Shown here piece after piece: positions 47,309 to 55,708 of a stretch of 59,063 nucleotides of DNA. The stretch's first letter is position 1; each line of letters opens with the position of its first letter. Source of the DNA: JADKIH01 sp031367345 (GTDB lineage: Bacteria; Bacteroidota; Bacteroidia; AKYH767-A; 2013-40CM-41-45); assembly GCA_031367345.1 (NCBI GenBank), contig JANLPR010000018.1:1-59063 (forward strand), in the 5' to 3' direction. Both the position numbers and the translations under genes were made by a program. The notes below the pieces were generated by a model. It did no database searches. It was not told the origin of the DNA and worked only from the letters and a program-made list of their open reading frames with translations.

Positions 47309-47704
47309 TTGAAAAGAACAACAACAATCTTTTTATTATTTTTTTATTCATTCGGGATAATCTGTTTGCCGATGGGCGACTTTGCTGTTATGCAAGATTT
47401 GCCTGAGATGTATCGTCATTGCAAATTTACGGAGGACAAAGACATGACACCGATCGATTTTTTTACTGATCACTTATTGAATATAGATGGAATGTTCGAC
47501 AAGCATGATAAAAATGATGAGCAGAAGCCACATCAAACTTTACCGGGAATTCATCAAAGTCATTCTAGTTTTTGTTTTCTTCCGATAGGTAAAAACAATT
47601 TCAGGAAAGAGATAGTAGTGAATAAAACAAGGACTAACAAGAACGAGGATTTTTTTCAGTCAGAAGTAATAACAAAAATTTTCAGGCCGCCGATTGGAGT
47701 TTAG
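47309..47704 (+). CDS. Small exported His/Asp-rich protein of unknown function
   Basis: A 131-residue protein starting with TTG at 47309, with a hydrophobic signal segment (about 5-21). The mature part contains a patterned segment DLPEMYRHCKFTEDKDMTP, then DHLLNIDGMFDKHDKNDEQKPHQ, dense in His, Asp and Glu with a single Cys. This would suit metal binding. I have a general impression that proteins of this pattern occur near metal-efflux genes in Bacteroidota but cannot confirm it, and no efflux gene is adjacent here. The next gene starts 48 bases downstream. Confidence 0.6.
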   Translation: MKRTTTIFLLFFYSFGIICLPMGDFAVMQDLPEMYRHCKFTEDKDMTPIDFFTDHLLNIDGMFDKHDKNDEQKPHQTLPGIHQSHSSFCFLPIGKNNFRKEIVVNKTRTNKNEDFFQSEVITKIFRPPIGV

Positions 47705-47752
47705 TAAAATCAATTTGAATTTATTATTCCAATCAAAAACAATAAACAAAAA

Positions 47753-48178
47753 ATGAAAAACATATTTTTAGTTGCAATAGCTATTGTTGTTACATACACA
47801 ATCAGCATTGCCCAAACAAAAACACCGGTAGCGGTTTCGTCTGCCTTTGCAAGTAAATTTCCCGGAGCAACAAAAGTAAAGTGGGGAAAAGAAGGCGCTC
47901 ACGAGTTTGAAGCAGAATTTGAGATGGCCGGAATGAAGAACTCTGCAAACTATAGCGAAGATGGAAAATGGCTTGAGACAGAAACGGGAATAAAATACGA
48001 GTCGTTACCCGAAAAAGTTCGTATGGCATTTGAGAAATCGCATAAGTCATCGGAAGTAAAAGAAACCTCGAGCATAGAAACATCGAAAGGCAGAAGTTTT
48101 TATGAGATAGAAATAAAGCAAGGAATAAAAACAGTAGAGCTGTTTTATTCGGCCGATGGAGCGTCAGTGAAGGAGTAA
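47753..48178 (+). CDS. PepSY-like (DUF2874) periplasmic protein
   Basis: A 141-residue protein with a signal peptide (to about residue 20, ISIAQ) and two PepSY-like repeats: FASKFPGATKVKWGKEGAHEFEAEF, then FEKSHKSSEVKETSSIETSKGRSFYEIEI. Proteins of this family in Bacteroidota are small periplasmic domains of unknown ligand. It ends at a strong hairpin terminator. Confidence 0.88.
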   Translation: MKNIFLVAIAIVVTYTISIAQTKTPVAVSSAFASKFPGATKVKWGKEGAHEFEAEFEMAGMKNSANYSEDGKWLETETGIKYESLPEKVRMAFEKSHKSSEVKETSSIETSKGRSFYEIEIKQGIKTVELFYSADGASVKE

Positions 48179-48196
48179 AATTAAGAGTAAAATTAG

Positions 48197-48232
48197 AAGG
48201 GAGCAACTCAATCAAGAGTTGCTCCCTTTTTT
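48197..48232 (+). terminator. Rho-independent terminator after the PepSY-like gene
   Basis: AAGGGAGCAACTC (48197-48209) pairs perfectly with GAGTTGCTCCCTT (48216-48228) around a 6-nt loop, followed by T residues. At 13 bp it is the strongest terminator in the window. Confidence 0.93.
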
Positions 48233-48262
48233 ATTGGATGAGCTGTTGATTTTTATTTTCAT

Positions 48263-48589
48263 TCAAATTAATTGATCCATTCCGGCATTTACGCCAGCGG
48301 CTGTTAATGATTCTATGTCGACACCAAAAAGACTATTTCCTGTTCGACTAACAGTTACACTCATATTATAAACTTGGCCGGGAATATATTGAAAGGCGGT
48401 CATCGTTGGTGCTTGGATAGAAATTGATCCACCGCCTGTATTAAGAGTAAAATCGCCAAGGCAAGTTGTTCAAGTCGTTTCGCCGGGAGCGGCAGTCTTT
48501 CCGGCTTTTCCATTATCAGTTAAAATACTACTTGTGAGAGTAGCAATAACGACAATTGGCATTAAAGAGAGTAGGATTTTTTCTAACAT
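48263..48589 (-). pseudogene. Decayed choice-of-anchor/Reeler-like T9SS-type gene fragment
   Basis: Reading the minus strand from the ATG at 48589 gives a signal peptide (MLEKILLSLMPIVVIATLTS) and DNGKAGKTAAPGETT. An in-frame TGA (48472-48470) follows, then TTCLGDFTLNTGGGSISIQA and FQYIPGQVYNMSVTVSRTGN in the same frame, ending AAGVNAGMDQLI and a stop at 48265-48263. Intact family members carry a haem-like C-x-x-C-H exactly here (PGE-x-T-C-x-x-C-H). The TGA replaces the first Cys and Leu replaces the His. The C-terminal half and sorting domain are missing. I read this as a degraded remnant of 108 codons. Confidence 0.7.
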
Positions 48590-49042
48590 AGGTTTTTGAA
48601 TTTGGTGGGAATTAGAACATAATGGTAGTCGCAGATAATTATAAATGATTTCGAGTAATTAAGATTTTGCGTTTCAAAACACAATTGAAAATCATTTGAT
48701 GGATGCAATCAACAATGTAAATCTGAAAGTAAAATGATGTATAAATGCAAAAGAGATTTGAAAAATAAAAGTTATAGTCTATTCAAATTCATAGGAGAAT
48801 TTTTTAAAAAAACGTGTAAAACAATTGATCATTGCGAATGATTGCAATATTTATCGGATAAAATCAATTAAGAACCAATAAGCATTTGCTCAAAAAATAA
48901 AAACCTTGATTAAAATAAGGGAGGATGAAAGGTGAAAGCAAGAGGAAACGGTTTTTTATCAAAATCAATTTAATGGAAAATATAGCCGGTCAGAGATCGA
49001 AAGTCACGGGTTGGTTTAGACCGATTCATCAATTCTACATAG
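48590..49042. other. AT-rich intergenic stretch before the M14 gene
   Basis: No open frame on either strand has a recognisable start and product. A plus-strand frame is open from 48925 into the carboxypeptidase gene but lies upstream of that gene's promoter and signal peptide, so it is not counted. No hairpins of note. Confidence 0.5.
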
Positions 49043-49071
49043 TTGGAATCAAGGTCTTTTCGCTACATTTG
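49043..49071 (+). promoter_or_regulatory. Promoter of the M14 carboxypeptidase gene
   Basis: TTG at 49043-49045, an 18-base spacer, TACATTTG at 49064-49071. It lies 19 bases before the ATG at 49090 and fixes that start. Confidence 0.7.
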
Positions 49072-49089
49072 TGCAAACGGATAATTATA

Positions 49090-51477
49090 ATGAAAAAAGC
49101 ATTACTTATTTTAACCATTATTTTTTCAGCCACAGTAGTATTTGGGCAAGCGACGAAATATAAAAAAGTGAAGATATGGTTCGATGGAAAATCGACGGAT
49201 AAATTATCGAATGCCGGGGTTGATCTTTTAGAAGGTGATTATCGCAAAGGTGTTTGGTTTGTTTCAGATTTTAGCGAAAGAGAAATTGAAAAAATAAATC
49301 AAGCCGGATATAGAACAGAAATATTAGCAGCTGACGCACAGAAGTTCTATCAAGATCGGCTAGCTAATAAATCAAGTGAGCGTATTTCAAGTGTAACGGG
49401 CTGTGGAAATGCAAGTAGTCTATCCTATGTAACACCAAACCATTTTTATTTAGGTGGAATGGGGGGATATTTTCAGTACGCTCAATTATTGAATATTCTT
49501 GATTCAATGCAATTATTATATCCCAATTTAATAACATTAAAGTCAAGTATAGATCAGGCGAATCCTACTATAGAGGGAAGACAAATTTTTTACGTGAAGA
49601 TATCAGACAATCCGAATATTCACGAATCGGAGCCGGAGGTTTTATATACTGCAGTTCATCATGCACGTGAGCCTGAGTCGATGTCGCAGTTGGTTTTTTA
49701 TATGTGGTACTTATTGGAAAATTATTCAACCGATACGACGATCAGAAACTTGGTTGACAATACAGAGATGTATTTTATTCCTTGCATTAATCCTGACGGA
49801 TATATTTACAATGAAACGACAGATCCGAATGGAGGAGGTTTATGGAGAAAAAACCGTAGAGACAATTTAGATGGTGAGTTTGGAGTGGATTTGAATCGTA
49901 ATTATGGTTATGAGTGGGCGTATGACGACACAGGTTCATCGCCTCTTACAAGTTCGAATACATACAGAGGAACAATTGATTTTTCAGAACCGGAAACGCA
50001 AGCGATAAGAACCTTTACAAATGCACATCAGTTTAAACTGGCGCTGAACTATCATACTTATGGAAATCATTTAGTGCAATCGTGGGGCTACTTGAGAGAT
50101 TATTATCCGGTTGATTCTGTTCAGTATTATTTATATGGACATGCCATTGCAGAAAAAAACAATTATCATGTTGGAACGCCGAATCAGACGGTGAATTATG
50201 TTGTGAATGGAGGCTCAGATGATTGGATGTATGGCGATGTAAGTGGGAAGCCAAAAGTTTTTGCGTGGACGCCGGAGGTTGGAACAAGTAACGATGGATT
50301 TTGGCCGGCGATAAATAGAATTATCCCTTTGTGCAATGATAATATGTTTGCAAATATAACAATGGCTCGATTAGCAGGGCGCTATGGAAAAGCATATACA
50401 ACACCAGCATCGTATATTGCACAAACGACAAACAGTTTAGTGTATGACTTTCGATTGTTGGGATTAGATACTTCAGGAAATTTTACTGTATCGTTAATTC
50501 CAATTTCGATGAATATAATCAGTGTAGGAGCGCCTCACATTTATTCAGGTTTAAATTTATTGCAACTTGTTCACGATTCCATTGATTACAATTTAGATCC
50601 ATCGATTAACAATGGCGACATTTTAACTTTTGCACTATCGGTGAATAATGGATTGTATACTGTTATAGATACATTCACACAATATTATGGAATTCCAATT
50701 CCAACAATTGTTGACGATGCATCTAATTTGAACAACTGGAATTCATCTACCGCGTGGGGAACAACAACTGAAGATTTTGTTTCGCCATCAACATCTATTA
50801 CAGACTCGCCATTCAATACATATATTAATAATGGAAGTTCAGATATTGTGTTGGCGAATGTAGTAGACCTGACCGCCGCCATAAGAGCGAAAGTTTCATT
50901 TAATGCAAAGTGGCAAATCGAAAAAGGATTTGACTATACAGCATTTCAAGCATCGGCAGATGGAGGTTTTACATGGACATCGCTTTGCGGAAAGTATACA
51001 AGTATAGGGACGGCCTCTCAATTGGTTAATGAGCCGCTATATGATGGAGATCAACCGACATGGGTACAAGAAGAAGTGGATCTGAATTCATTTATAGGAC
51101 AAACGATTTTGTTGAGATTTATACTTACGAGCGATCAGTTTCAAGAGTTCGATGGATTTTATTTTGACGATTTAACAATCGAAACACTCTCGAGTAATAT
51201 TGGCGGAACGGTATTAGTTCCCGGAGTTTTTATTTCGGGTGCATCACCAAATCCGACGTCGAGTAAATCGTTGATTAACTTTACTAATAGTAAGAAAGGC
51301 GATATGTTTGAGTTGTATAATTCTTTCGGGCAAATTGTTCTAAGAAAAGAAATTGGAACCAGCAATGGATCGATTGAAATATCGACAGAGGATTTGAGTG
51401 GAGGAATGTTTACATATTTCATTCGTCAAAAAGACGGGGGAAGAAGTAAAGTTTTAAAGTTGATGGTTAGTAAGTAA
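49090..51477 (+). CDS. Secreted M14 zinc carboxypeptidase with T9SS domain
   Basis: A 795-residue protein with a signal peptide (1-20, VVFGQ) and a propeptide-like region to about 115. The M14 carboxypeptidase domain (about 120-420) has zinc ligands His191 and Glu194 in HAREPE and His322 in LNYHTYGNH, substrate-site GVDLNRNYG and catalytic Glu396 in WTPEVG. Beta-sandwich regions with VDDASNLNNWN and FDGFYFDDLTIE (immune-inhibitor-A-like) follow. The C terminus is a T9SS sorting domain (SGASPNPTSSKSLINF to GGRSKVLKLMVSK). It is a surface or extracellular peptidase. The frame is open from 48925, but the promoter at 49043-49071 and the signal peptide support the ATG at 49090. Confidence 0.93.
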   Translation: MKKALLILTIIFSATVVFGQATKYKKVKIWFDGKSTDKLSNAGVDLLEGDYRKGVWFVSDFSEREIEKINQAGYRTEILAADAQKFYQDRLANKSSERISSVTGCGNASSLSYVTPNHFYLGGMGGYFQYAQLLNILDSMQLLYPNLITLKSSIDQANPTIEGRQIFYVKISDNPNIHESEPEVLYTAVHHAREPESMSQLVFYMWYLLENYSTDTTIRNLVDNTEMYFIPCINPDGYIYNETTDPNGGGLWRKNRRDNLDGEFGVDLNRNYGYEWAYDDTGSSPLTSSNTYRGTIDFSEPETQAIRTFTNAHQFKLALNYHTYGNHLVQSWGYLRDYYPVDSVQYYLYGHAIAEKNNYHVGTPNQTVNYVVNGGSDDWMYGDVSGKPKVFAWTPEVGTSNDGFWPAINRIIPLCNDNMFANITMARLAGRYGKAYTTPASYIAQTTNSLVYDFRLLGLDTSGNFTVSLIPISMNIISVGAPHIYSGLNLLQLVHDSIDYNLDPSINNGDILTFALSVNNGLYTVIDTFTQYYGIPIPTIVDDASNLNNWNSSTAWGTTTEDFVSPSTSITDSPFNTYINNGSSDIVLANVVDLTAAIRAKVSFNAKWQIEKGFDYTAFQASADGGFTWTSLCGKYTSIGTASQLVNEPLYDGDQPTWVQEEVDLNSFIGQTILLRFILTSDQFQEFDGFYFDDLTIETLSSNIGGTVLVPGVFISGASPNPTSSKSLINFTNSKKGDMFELYNSFGQIVLRKEIGTSNGSIEISTEDLSGGMFTYFIRQKDGGRSKVLKLMVSK

Positions 51478-51903
51478 GTAAGTAAGTTGTGAGTAGAGAT
51501 TGGTGAGTAAGAAAAGTCAAGGGTTAGCGGTCAACAACAGAAAATGTTTTGATTCCTACTTTCTAGTAAGTAAGTTGTGAGTAGTGATTGGTGAGTAAAA
51601 AAAGTTAAGGGTTAGAGGTCAAAGGTCAACAACATAGAAAATGTTTTGATTCCTACTTTCTAGTAAGTAAGTTGTGAGTAGTGATTGGTGAGTAAGAAAA
51701 GTCAAGGGTTAGCGGTCAACAACAGAAAATGTTTTGATCCCTACTTTCCGTTTTTCTAGTGAGTAAGTTGTGAGTAGTGATTGGTGAGTAGGAAAGTCAA
51801 GGGTTAGAGGTCAAAAGTCAACAATAGAAAATGTTTTGATTCCTACTTTCCGTTTTTCTAGTAAGTAAGTTGTGAGTAGAGATTGGTGAGTAAAAAGTCA
51901 AAC
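51478..51903. repeat. Five-copy minisatellite, about 88-102 bp period
   Basis: The anchor GTAAGTTGTGAGTAG begins at 51482, 51570, 51667, 51763 and 51865. Units share GATTGGTGAGTA, AAGGGTTAG and AAAATGTTTTGAT. They differ by small insertions such as CCGTTTTTC in copies 3-4 and an extra AGGTCAAA in copies 2 and 4. The last copy is truncated. It fills the space after the M14 gene, beginning inside its stop codon region, and ends before the convergent glycosyltransferase gene. No coding content. Confidence 0.9.
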
Positions 51904-51981
51904 AGTAAATGATCGATTAACCCTGACCTAAACTTCTTACTTTATACTTTATACTTCTTACCTTAGTCTTTTTACTTCCCT

Positions 51982-52953
51982 TTATTCAGCTACCACTTTA
52001 GTTACATCAATTTCATTCATACATTTAAAATGACCTTTAGGGCATTTTTGAAAACCGATTTTAGAGCACGGGCGGCAGGAAAGATTTTTTACTTCTACAA
52101 TGATGCTATTTGAATGTAGAGTAGAAGGGAGGTAAGGCGACATTCCAAATTCAGGGATCGTATTTCCCCAGATAGAAATTATTTTTTTTCGAAAAGCTGC
52201 GGCAATGTGCATCATACCCGTGTCATGAGTAATGACATGGTGAGCGTGTTTGATGACAGCGGCAGATTCATTTATTTTAAAGAAACCACAACCATTAAAG
52301 ACCGGAACATTGAAGTGGCTAATTAGATCGAGACTTTTGTTGAGGTCTTCTTTTCCACCGAGAATAACTATAGGCAACTTCAATTTACCGGCAATAGAAA
52401 TCATTTTATTAAGGGGAAGTTGTTTAGTGGCATGTTGAGCACCGATTGCCCAAGCAATATAATCTCCGTGAAATTCTGTCGGCAAATTTTGTATTATTTT
52501 TTCATCATCCGGTGAAATAAAATAATCCAATCCTTCGTCATCATTTATTATTCCGAAAGAAGAAATAGTTTCAAGATAACGATCAACGATGTGTTTTTTG
52601 GGTAGACGATTTATTTTCAAATTAACGATCAGCCATTTTTCGATATTGAGTTTGTTAAATGAAAATGATTTTGCTTTGAGTGCCCGTTTGATTTTTAGTG
52701 AACGAAGATTATGATGCAGATCGATTACATAATCGTACTTTTCTTTTTTTAGTGATAGAATTATTTCATCTATTGAATCGTCGAAAAATAAATTTTTGTT
52801 GATGTAAGGGTTGTTCTCAATAACAGGTGCAAATTTATTTCGAGTTAGAAAATGAATCTCTGCTTCCGGAAAATGCTTTCTTAGACATCTAATTACAGGA
52901 GAAGTAAGGACGATATCGCCAATAGAAGAAAATCGCAGTATAAGAAATTTCAT
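51982..52953 (-). CDS. Glycosyltransferase family 9 (heptosyltransferase-like)
   Basis: A 323-residue GT9 protein of the WaaF/WaaC/RfaF type. The N-terminal Rossmann entry is MKFLILRFSSIGDIVLTSPVIRCL, and the nucleotide-sugar part contains IAWAIGAQHATKQLPL, FNVPVFNGCG, HVITHDTGMMHIAAAF and the conserved IISIWGNTIPEFGMSPY. It probably adds a sugar to lipopolysaccharide core at the inner face of the membrane. It ends with a Cys-rich segment (LSCRPCSKIGFQKCPKGHFKCM) that is common in the family. It is divergent from tatD, with facing promoters. Confidence 0.93.
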   Translation of the reverse strand: MKFLILRFSSIGDIVLTSPVIRCLRKHFPEAEIHFLTRNKFAPVIENNPYINKNLFFDDSIDEIILSLKKEKYDYVIDLHHNLRSLKIKRALKAKSFSFNKLNIEKWLIVNLKINRLPKKHIVDRYLETISSFGIINDDEGLDYFISPDDEKIIQNLPTEFHGDYIAWAIGAQHATKQLPLNKMISIAGKLKLPIVILGGKEDLNKSLDLISHFNVPVFNGCGFFKINESAAVIKHAHHVITHDTGMMHIAAAFRKKIISIWGNTIPEFGMSPYLPSTLHSNSIIVEVKNLSCRPCSKIGFQKCPKGHFKCMNEIDVTKVVAE

Positions 52954-52965
52954 CCGTTAAAATAG

Positions 52966-52998
52966 TATTTTTGCACTGTAAAGAACGGTGCAAAGATA
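52966..52998. promoter_or_regulatory. Facing, overlapping promoters of the GT9 gene and tatD
   Basis: On the plus strand TATTTTTG (52966-52973), toward tatD; on the minus strand TATCTTTG (52998-52991), toward the glycosyltransferase. The two elements face each other and are arms of an inverted repeat TTTGCAC (52970-52976) / GTGCAAA (52988-52994). No TTG is at the standard distance on either side. Confidence 0.45.
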
Positions 52999-53021
52999 GT
53001 CTTCGCCCGATAATATAAAAG

Positions 53022-53789
53022 ATGATAATCACCGACACTCATACACATTTATATTCAGAAGAATTCGACGGAGTGCGCGACCAACTGATAGCAGATGCTA
53101 TAACTCAAGGAGTAGAACGCTTTTTTCTGCCAAATATTGACAGTTCATCCATTGAGCCAATGTTAGAAGTAGAGCGAAACTATCCGGAAAAAGTATTTTT
53201 GATGATGGGTTTACATCCATGCTATGTAAAAGAAAACTGGAAAGCGGAGTTGTCGGTAGTTGAACAGTGGTTAGAGAAGCGGAAGTTCGTCGCAATCGGA
53301 GAAATAGGGATAGATCTTTATTGGGATAAAACATTTTTTGAAGAACAGAAAAAAGCATTTGCATATCAGATTGAGTTGGCGAACGACAGAAAATTGCCGA
53401 TCGTGATACACACCCGGAATTCTTTTGATGAAACAGTTGAGATTTTGAAGTCAACAAAGAAGACGGCCCCACAAGGCATCTTTCATTGTTTTTCAGGAAA
53501 CGAAGAACAGGCACAGCAAGTAATTGACTTGGGATTTAAGTTAGGAATAGGAGGAGTTGTTACGTTTAAAAATAGTGGAGTTGATAAAGCCATTGCTAAT
53601 ATTGATTTAGAACATATAGTTTTAGAAACCGATGCGCCGTATCTTGCACCTGTGCCATACCGGGGTAAGCGAAACGATCCGGCATACATTTTAAAAGTTG
53701 CAGAAAAAATATCTGACATTAAAGGATGTTCGTTAATGGAAGTTGCGCGAATCACGACAGAAAATTCAATAAAAATATTTGGGTGCTAA
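53022..53789 (+). CDS. tatD: TatD-family metal-dependent DNase
   Basis: A 255-residue TIM-barrel hydrolase, 3'-5' exonuclease and quality-control family. Metal ligands are in ITDTHTHLYS near the N terminus, AIGEIGIDLYWDK (Glu), LPIVIHTRNS (His), GIFHCFSGN (His) and LETDAPYLAP (Asp). The length is standard. It is 19 bases before the asparaginase gene, so the two are probably cotranscribed, an arrangement common in Bacteroidota. Confidence 0.95.
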   Translation: MIITDTHTHLYSEEFDGVRDQLIADAITQGVERFFLPNIDSSSIEPMLEVERNYPEKVFLMMGLHPCYVKENWKAELSVVEQWLEKRKFVAIGEIGIDLYWDKTFFEEQKKAFAYQIELANDRKLPIVIHTRNSFDETVEILKSTKKTAPQGIFHCFSGNEEQAQQVIDLGFKLGIGGVVTFKNSGVDKAIANIDLEHIVLETDAPYLAPVPYRGKRNDPAYILKVAEKISDIKGCSLMEVARITTENSIKIFGC

Positions 53790-53808
53790 CAGCGGAAATA
53801 AAAACGCG

Positions 53809-54822
53809 ATGAAAAAAAGAGTATTAATTATTTATACAGGTGGAACCATAGGAATGATCCGCGATGAGAAAACGCGAGCATTGATACCATTTAATTTTCG
53901 TTCGATCACCGATCAGATTCCTGAGTTAAAGCATTTGAATTGTAAGATAGCATTTCATGCATCGCATCGACCGATCGATTCGTCTGATGTCCTTCCTGTA
54001 TTTTGGGAAGAGTTGGCTTCTATCATTGAAAAAAAATATAATCAATACGATGGCTTTGTAATATTGCATGGAACAGATACTATGGCTTATACTGCATCTG
54101 CATTAAGTTATATGCTGGAGAATTTATCGAAACCGGTGATACTTACCGGGTCACAACTTCCACTGGGAGTAATACGAACGGATGCAAAAAGAAATTTGAT
54201 TACGAGTATAGAAATTGCGAGTTCGGGTACGGTCGTTCCTGAAGTTTGTATTTATTTTAATAGTCAGTTGTTGCGAGGAAATAGGTCAGAGAAAATAACA
54301 AGCAGTAAATTCGATGCATTTCATAGTGTGAACTATCCGGTGTTAGCTGAAGCAGGGGTGGAAATGATTTTTAACAAAAATGTGATATTGACAAAACCAA
54401 CGAAAAAGCTAAAAGTGCACAATGGTTTTGATACAAATGTTTTAATTGTAAAAATATTTCCAGGGCTATTGCCAAAAGTTATTGATGCATTTGGAAATAT
54501 TGAAGGGATTCGTGGAGTAATATTGGAAACATATGGTAGTGGGAATGCGCCATCAACAAAATTATTTTTAGCAAGTGTGGAGCGATTAATCAAAAAAGGA
54601 ATTGTGGTAGTGAATGTTTCACAGTGTAGTGGAGGTGCGGTTGATCAGAGTAAGTATGAGACGGGAATTGGATTGCGAAATATTGGAGTAGTGAGTGGAG
54701 ATGATATAACCACCGACGCAGCAGTTACGAAGTTGATGTTTTTATTAGCAAGGAAGACAACACGAAGAGAAGTTGAGTCGGGAATGAAGAAAGTGATAAG
54801 TGGTGAAATGAGAGGAGCTTGA
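53809..54822 (+). CDS. ansA: Type I L-asparaginase
   Basis: A 337-residue cytoplasmic-type asparaginase that hydrolyses asparagine to aspartate and ammonia. The two catalytic threonines are in IYTGGTIGMIRD (first flexible loop) and ILHGTDTMAYTASALSYM, with the Lys motif in RTDAKRNLI. A TTG at 53779 extends the frame into tatD, but the ATG at 53809 gives the family N terminus (MKKRVLIIYTGG). The signal peptide of periplasmic type II enzymes is absent. Confidence 0.94.
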   Translation: MKKRVLIIYTGGTIGMIRDEKTRALIPFNFRSITDQIPELKHLNCKIAFHASHRPIDSSDVLPVFWEELASIIEKKYNQYDGFVILHGTDTMAYTASALSYMLENLSKPVILTGSQLPLGVIRTDAKRNLITSIEIASSGTVVPEVCIYFNSQLLRGNRSEKITSSKFDAFHSVNYPVLAEAGVEMIFNKNVILTKPTKKLKVHNGFDTNVLIVKIFPGLLPKVIDAFGNIEGIRGVILETYGSGNAPSTKLFLASVERLIKKGIVVVNVSQCSGGAVDQSKYETGIGLRNIGVVSGDDITTDAAVTKLMFLLARKTTRREVESGMKKVISGEMRGA

Positions 54823-54868
54823 AGAGTAACCGGCTAAAAGGAGAGCAAGAGTTGATAGCGGTTTTTTA

Positions 54869-54992
54869 GTTGAGAAGCATTTAAAGTTTTATTATATGCG
54901 GAGAGTTATTACATTTTAAACAAGAGGCAATTGAAGCGAGGCGACAGATTTTTGTTGAGAAGCATTTAAAGTTTTAATATATGCGGAGAGTT
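54869..54992. repeat. Pair of 39-bp direct repeats upstream of the RAYT gene
   Basis: A 39-bp sequence beginning GTTGAGAAGCATTTAAAG and ending TATGCGGAGAGTT occurs at 54869-54907 and 54954-54992 with one mismatch, 85 bases apart. It lies between ansA and the transposase gene and contains no hairpin. Confidence 0.85.
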
Positions 54993-55076
54993 GCTTCAAT
55001 CCGGTAATAATTTTGCCAGATATTATTTTTCTTAAATAGATTCGTGGAGAATAAATATTTAAGAAAATAAAATCAA

Positions 55077-55508
55077 ATGTCATACGTAAGAATTTGGGTG
55101 CATGTAGTGTTTTCTACAAAGTATCGAAAGCCGTTTCTCAACGACTCTATAAGGGGGAAAGTGTTCAGTCATATTATCGACAATTGTAGGGAGAAAGAAA
55201 TTTACCTAAGAAATGTTAACGGGTATTTTGATCATGCGCATTGTTTATTGTCGCTAGGAAGCGAGCAGTCGATTTCAAAAGTTGTTAATTTAATAAAAGG
55301 AGAATCTTCTTTTTGGATAAATAAAAATAAGTTAGTTGCAGACAAATTCAAATGGCAGAATGATTTTTGGGCAGTCTCAGTTAGTGAGTCGCAAGTTGAA
55401 AGAGTTGCTAACTACATAAATAATCAGGAGGCACACCATTCAAAAAAAACATTTAATGATGAGTTGGATGAGCTTGTGAGATTGTATGGATTTAAAAAGG
55501 TTGATTAA
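55077..55508 (+). CDS. IS200-like REP-associated tyrosine transposase (RAYT)
   Basis: A 143-residue Y1 (HUH) transposase. The N terminus is YVRIWVHVVFSTKYRKPFL. The His-x-His metal motif reads DHAHCLL at about residues 52-58, and the catalytic Tyr is in VANYINNQEAHH near residue 116. It is a single complete gene with no TnpB partner. The 3' flank carries an array of short perfect hairpins (55522-55708), the arrangement expected of a RAYT and its REP elements rather than of an ordinary IS200/IS605 insertion. Confidence 0.88.
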   Translation: MSYVRIWVHVVFSTKYRKPFLNDSIRGKVFSHIIDNCREKEIYLRNVNGYFDHAHCLLSLGSEQSISKVVNLIKGESSFWINKNKLVADKFKWQNDFWAVSVSESQVERVANYINNQEAHHSKKTFNDELDELVRLYGFKKVD

Positions 55509-55521
55509 TTTTTCTTTCTTT

Positions 55522-55708
55522 CCCCGTGCCTGAAGGCACGGGGAATAAAGTGGGGATTGTTTTCTTCTTTGTGCCTAAAGGCACGGGGAATGAAGGCTTC
55601 CCAGTGCCTGAAGGCACAGGGAATAAAGTGGGATTATTTTCTTCTTTGTGCCTGAAGGCACAGGGAATAAAGTGGGGATTACTTTCTTGCCAGTGCCTTC
55701 AGGCACTG
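55522..55708. repeat. REP-like hairpin array (five palindromes)
   Basis: Five hairpins share the core GTGCCT-NN-AGGCAC: 55522-55543 (10-bp stem, CCCCGTGCCT/AGGCACGGGG), 55571-55584, 55600-55621, 55648-55661 and 55691-55708. The first four are in the same orientation (loop GA or AA). The last has loop TC and is inverted. The spacing is 44-45 bases except 33 between the second and third. Most are followed by GGGAATAAAGTGGG and a TTTCTTCTTT stretch. The array lies between convergent RAYT and dusB, so it may also terminate both transcripts. Confidence 0.88.

Noticed and set aside
48470..48472. TGA as a selenocysteine codon in a U-x-x-C motif
   Set aside because: The adjacent conserved His is also lost, the protein is truncated downstream, no convincing hairpin follows the TGA, and no Sec machinery is visible. 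Decay is the simpler reading.
51478..51903. CRISPR array
   Set aside because: Units are 88-102 bp with similar sequence throughout, without a constant short repeat and unique spacers, and there are no cas genes.
55522..55708. CRISPR array
   Set aside because: The spacers are themselves repeated, the palindromes vary in stem length, one unit is inverted, and the adjacent gene is a RAYT transposase, not cas.
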